Of a stretch of 64,000 nt of DNA, positions 61,040 through 64,000 are shown in pieces. Within the stretch, counting starts at the first letter, position 1. Each line of letters starts with the position of its first letter. The notes beneath the pieces are model-generated. The model was given only the letters and a program-made list of their open reading frames with translations, made no database searches and was not told where the DNA came from. The stretch is from Roseomonas indoligenes (GTDB lineage Bacteria > Pseudomonadota > Alphaproteobacteria > Acetobacterales > Acetobacteraceae). Made by a program: the position numbers and the translations under genes. The stretch lies in the NCBI RefSeq assembly GCF_017813365.1, contig NZ_JAGIZA010000012.1, positions 62,001 through 126,000 of the forward strand, read 5' to 3'.

Positions 61040-61602
61040 CAGGTCCGCTCCACCTTCAGGGCCATCTCGTCGATCATCGCGACGATCCCGTGCAGCTGCT
61101 CCTCGGTCAGCGGCCCGCGCGAGAGGCGCATGCGTAGCGCGTTCCGCAGGTTGTGCACGGCCCGCTTGAGCTGCAGGACCGAGCCGTCCGGCCCTTCGCC
61201 GGACAGGGCGTCCATGCGGGCGAACAGCGTGTCCGCCTCTTCCCGGCTGGCGGCCAGGGCCGCTTCCCCCTCAGGCGTCACGGCGTAAAGCTTGCGGCCC
61301 CCCTCGGTGGACTGCACGGCGATCTGGCCCAGCTCCTCCAGCAGCGTCAGGGTCGGGTAGATCACGCCTGGGCTGGGGGAATAGGCGCCGGCGAGGCGCT
61401 CCTCGATGTCCTTGATGATTTCGTAGCCGTGCCGCGGCCGTTCCGCGATCAGGCGAAGAATTACAAGGCGTAGGTCGCCCGCCTCGAAGAAGCGTCCACC
61501 GCGTCCGCCGCGCCCGTGGCGGCGGTGGTCGGCCGAGGAGGAAGGGTCCCGGTGGAAGCGGCGGCGCTCATGGCGGCCGCAATGGTGACGAAAGGGGTTC
61601 AA
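61039..61602 (-). CDS. yqjI: PadR-family metal-type regulator with a His-rich N-terminus (YqjI-like)
   Basis: 187 residues. TTG at 61602 is the likely start, with AGGAGA upstream. The N-terminal 40 residues are rich in His and Arg (FRHHCGRHERRRFHRD, SADHRRHGRGGRGG), as in E. coli YqjI, whose tail binds nickel. The PadR winged helix follows: LRLVILRLIAERPRHGYEI, SPGVIYPTLTLLEELGQI and GRKLYAVTPEG. It is the first gene of the operon with the ferric reductase (yqjH) and probably represses it unless metal is bound. In E. coli the two genes are also neighbours. Confidence 0.9.
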   Translation of the reverse strand: MNPFRHHCGRHERRRFHRDPSSSADHRRHGRGGRGGRFFEAGDLRLVILRLIAERPRHGYEIIKDIEERLAGAYSPSPGVIYPTLTLLEELGQIAVQSTEGGRKLYAVTPEGEAALAASREEADTLFARMDALSGEGPDGSVLQLKRAVHNLRNALRMRLSRGPLTEEQLHGIVAMIDEMALKVERT

Positions 61603-61627
61603 GCCCAGGGTTCTCCTGAATAGTTCC

Positions 61628-61675
61628 GATATATCGAACTTCCGATTAGATATATCGGGACTATTCCCTGTTCAA
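61628..61675 (-). promoter_or_regulatory. Promoter and twin operator of the yqjI-yqjH operon
   Basis: On the minus strand TTGAAC (61670-61675) and TATCTA (61647-61652) are 17 bases apart. Two copies of the palindrome GATATATC lie at 61628-61635 and 61649-61656, exactly 21 bases (two helical turns) apart, the second over the -10 and the first near the transcript start. This fits repression by a dimeric PadR protein. Confidence 0.7.
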
Positions 61676-61789
61676 GAGCTTCCATTGCGCTTGGTCCCCG
61701 ACCCAACGGAACCTATCAAAGGGGATGCGGCATCCCGCCCCCGAGTCCAGCCTTCCCGGCGTCACCCCTGCCTCTCACGGCGGACGCGC

Positions 61790-62593
61790 ATGAAGCTGCC
61801 GAGCACAGGGGCCGGCCTCGCGGGCCTGCCGGCCGACCGTCGGCTGTTCCGGGAACTCTACTACCGGGACACGGACCGCGCGGTGCGCTTCCGCTACGGC
61901 CTCCTCGTCCTGGACGCGGTGACGCTGGTCTTCATCGTTGCCACCTCCTTCCTCGGGCGCAGCACGGCAATCGAGGTGGCGGACACGGTCTTCGGGATCG
62001 TCCTGCTGGCCGAGTTCGTCGCCCGGCTCCGCGCCAGCCCGCGCCCCTGGCGGGAGCTGATCCAGCCCGTCACCCTGGCCGACGCGGTCGCGGTGCTCTG
62101 CTTCCTCATCCCCGGGCTGGGGGCCGCGGCGGGGTTCCTGCGGGCCCTGCGGGTGCTTCGGCTGCTCCGCTCCCGCCGGATCCTCATGCGCCTGCGCAGG
62201 GATTTTCCGGCCTTCCGGCGCAACGAGGATGCCGTGATCGCCGCCACGGACCTCGCGGTGTTCATCTTCATCATGACCGGGCTGGTCTACGAGACCCAGC
62301 ACCGGTTCAACGAGAACATCCGGGACTACGCGGACTCGCTGTACTTCACCGTCACCGCCCTCACCACCACGGGGTTCGGGGACATCACCCTGCCCGGGCG
62401 CAGCGGGCGGCTGCTGACGGTGCTGATCATGTTCTGCGGCGTCACCCTGTTCCTGCGGCTGGCCCAATCGCTCTTCCGGCCCTCCAAAGTGCGCTATCCC
62501 TGCCCGGAATGCGGACTCCAGCGGCACGAGCCGGATGCGGTACACTGCAAGGCCTGCGGCCACATCCTGGGTATCCCGGATGAGGGCAACTGA
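61790..62593 (+). CDS. Voltage-gated-type potassium channel with a C-terminal zinc ribbon
   Basis: 267 residues. Six hydrophobic segments: S1 about 36-55, S2 66-80, S3 96-110, S4 FLRALRVLRLLRSRRI (116-131, Arg every third or fourth residue), S5 153-167 and S6 208-224. The selectivity filter is TTTGFGD (192-198). The C-terminus has CPECG (238-242) and CKACG (253-257), a zinc ribbon joined by a short linker to S6. Such a domain on a bacterial channel is unusual and could sense redox state or metal. It is divergent from the PadR gene. Confidence 0.88.
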   Translation: MKLPSTGAGLAGLPADRRLFRELYYRDTDRAVRFRYGLLVLDAVTLVFIVATSFLGRSTAIEVADTVFGIVLLAEFVARLRASPRPWRELIQPVTLADAVAVLCFLIPGLGAAAGFLRALRVLRLLRSRRILMRLRRDFPAFRRNEDAVIAATDLAVFIFIMTGLVYETQHRFNENIRDYADSLYFTVTALTTTGFGDITLPGRSGRLLTVLIMFCGVTLFLRLAQSLFRPSKVRYPCPECGLQRHEPDAVHCKACGHILGIPDEGN

Positions 62594-62656
62594 GAGCGGC
62601 AAGCTTGGCCTGGGACCCCGCCTGGCTTATCTGAGGGCTGAAATCGCACCCGGAGT

Positions 62657-62686
62657 GGCCGGGGCGGCCCTTTCCGCCCCCCGGCC
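62657..62686 (+). promoter_or_regulatory. Hairpin just upstream of lepA
   Basis: Bases 62657-62667 pair with 62674-62686 (11 pairs with a two-base bulge) around a short loop. It ends 9 bases before the lepA ATG and would overlap the region where ribosomes load. Confidence 0.45.
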
Positions 62687-62695
62687 CGGAACCAG

Positions 62696-64000
62696 ATGAC
62701 CGACACGCCCCTCGACCGCATCCGCAACTTCTCGATCATCGCCCATATCGACCACGGCAAGTCCACCCTGGCGGACCGCCTGATCCAGAACACCGGCGCC
62801 CTCTCCTCCCGCGAGATGACGGAGCAGGTGCTGGACAACATGGACATCGAGAAGGAGCGCGGGATCACCATCAAGGCGCAGACCGTGCGCCTGAACTACC
62901 GCGCCGCGGATGGCCAGGACTATGTCCTGAACCTCATGGACACGCCCGGCCACGTGGACTTCGCCTATGAGGTCTCCCGCAGCCTGGCGGCCTGCGAGGG
63001 CTCGCTGCTGGTGGTCGATGCCTCCCAGGGCGTTGAGGCGCAGACCCTGGCCAACGTGTACCAGGCACTGGATGCCGGGCACGAGATCGTCCCCATCCTG
63101 AACAAGGTGGACCTGCCCGCGGCCGAGCCGGACCGGGTGAAGCAGCAGATCGAGGACGTGGTGGGCCTGCCGGCCGACGATGCCGTGATGATCTCCGCCA
63201 AGACCGGGCTGAACATCGAGGGCGTGCTGGAGGCGATTGTCACCCGCCTGCCGCCACCGAAGGGCGATGCGAGCGCGCCGACGAAGGCGCTGCTGGTGGA
63301 CAGCTGGTACGACCCCTATCTCGGTGTCGTCATCCTCGTGCGGGTGAAGGACGGGCACCTGCGCAAGGGCCAGAAGATCCGCATGATGGCGGAGGGCTCC
63401 ACCCATGTCGTGGAGCAGGTCGGCGTGTTCCGCCCGAAGATGCAGGCCGTGGAGAGCCTCGGGCCGGGCGAGATGGGCTACATCACCGCGGCCATCAAGA
63501 CCGTGGCCGACACCAATGTCGGCGACACCATCACCGACGACCGCAATCCGGCGGCCGAGGCGCTGGCGGGCTTCAAGCCTTCCATCCCGGTGGTGTGGTG
63601 CGGACTCTACCCCGTGGACGCGGACGATTTCGAGAAGCTGCGCGACAGCCTGGCGAAGCTGCGGCTGAACGACGCCTCCTTCCATTTCGAGGCGGAGAGC
63701 AGCGCGGCGCTCGGGTTCGGCTATCGCTGCGGCTTCCTCGGGCTGCTGCACCTGGAAATCATCCAGGAGCGCCTGTCCCGCGAGTTCGACCTGGACCTGA
63801 TCGCGACCGCGCCGAGCGTCGTCTACAAGCTGAAAATGACGAACGGGGAGGAGCGCGACCTCCACAACCCGGCGGACATGCCGGACGTCGTCTCGATCGA
63901 CACGATCCAGGAGCCCTGGATCAAGGCGACGATCTTCGTGCCGGACGAGTATCTCGGCAACATCCTGACGCTCTGCAGCGAGCGGCGCGGGCAGCAGGTG
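62696..64000 (+). CDS. lepA: Elongation factor 4 (LepA), N-terminal two-thirds, runs off the window
   Basis: 435 codons of about 600 are visible. [18 protein letters not shown] (P-loop, residues 14-31), [17 protein letters not shown] (switch I), [14 protein letters not shown] (switch II) and [16 protein letters not shown] (NKxD) are intact. SYDPYLG-like [17 protein letters not shown] and [14 protein letters not shown] are LepA hallmarks. LepA is a translational GTPase that acts on stalled or mis-translocated ribosomes. The downstream end is outside the window. Confidence 0.97.
   Translation, partial: MTDTPLDRIRNFSIIAHIDHGKSTLADRLIQNTGALSSREMTEQVLDNMDIEKERGITIKAQTVRLNYRAADGQDYVLNLMDTPGHVDFAYEVSRSLAACEGSLLVVDASQGVEAQTLANVYQALDAGHEIVPILNKVDLPAAEPDRVKQQIEDVVGLPADDAVMISAKTGLNIEGVLEAIVTRLPPPKGDASAPTKALLVDSWYDPYLGVVILVRVKDGHLRKGQKIRMMAEGSTHVVEQVGVFRPKMQAVESLGPGEMGYITAAIKTVADTNVGDTITDDRNPAAEALAGFKPSIPVVWCGLYPVDADDFEKLRDSLAKLRLNDASFHFEAESSAALGFGYRCGFLGLLHLEIIQERLSREFDLDLIATAPSVVYKLKMTNGEERDLHNPADMPDVVSIDTIQEPWIKATIFVPDEYLGNILTLCSERRGQQV

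Noticed and set aside
62627-63865. 412-codon minus-strand open frame across lepA
   Set aside because: It is antisense to LepA, whose GTPase motifs are intact on the plus strand.

Overview
The window is a chromosomal segment of very high G+C with strongly G/C-biased third codon positions and tightly packed genes. Housekeeping proteins (LepA, PheS/PheT, FtsY, DapF, L35, L20) and the style of the accessory genes suggest an alphaproteobacterium of the Acetobacteraceae, most like Roseomonas. That placement comes from protein recognition by eye, not from a search. I see no tRNA, rRNA, CRISPR array, insertion sequence or phage gene.

Layout. 1-6.7 kb: the end of a sensor histidine kinase; an EmrA/EmrB-type efflux operon led by a MarR regulator with a twin-repeat operator; an RlmI-type methyltransferase; a glycerophosphodiester phosphodiesterase. 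6.7-12.2 kb: nucleoside hydrolase and M20 amidohydrolase on one strand, divergent from a family 5 solute-binding protein and adenine deaminase, which looks like purine/amide scavenging. 12.5-20.9 kb: a polysaccharide O-acetylation locus with an AlgI-type MBOAT, two AlgJ/AlgX-type SGNH proteins, AlgF, a GDSL esterase and a large periplasmic TPR protein resembling the TPR part of BcsC. No polymer synthase is present. 20.9-36.6 kb: a glycan assembly island with several glycosyltransferases (one an internal tandem duplication, one a GT2-GT4 fusion), GalE and proteins of unknown function. 36.6-42.5 kb: a beta-ketoadipyl-CoA-type thiolase and a ugpBAEC glycerol-3-phosphate-type ABC importer. 42.6-47.1 kb: a TPR-glycosyltransferase fusion, small proteins, a Nudix hydrolase and a creatininase-family amidohydrolase. 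47.1-52.4 kb: ftsY-dapF, gluconokinase and feoAB. 52.4-55.1 kb: a dCMP deaminase-like protein, a Ser/Thr kinase-UspA fusion broken by one in-frame stop, and a metallophosphoesterase. 55.1-59.6 kb: rpmI-rplT-pheS-pheT with a recognisable promoter. 59.6-64 kb: an AhpD-like protein, a YqjH/YqjI-type ferric reductase and PadR regulator pair with a twin operator, a K+ channel with a zinc ribbon, and the start of lepA.

The two points most worth following are the kinase gene, whose conserved activation-segment tyrosine is replaced by TAA (53776-53778), and the acetylation/TPR locus, which looks like a cellulose- or alginate-type export and acetylation module without a synthase or an outer-membrane barrel. 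The iron genes (feoAB, ferric reductase with its metal-type PadR repressor) and the phosphate-ester genes (GDPD, ugpBAEC) suggest nutrient scavenging alongside a complex surface glycan.
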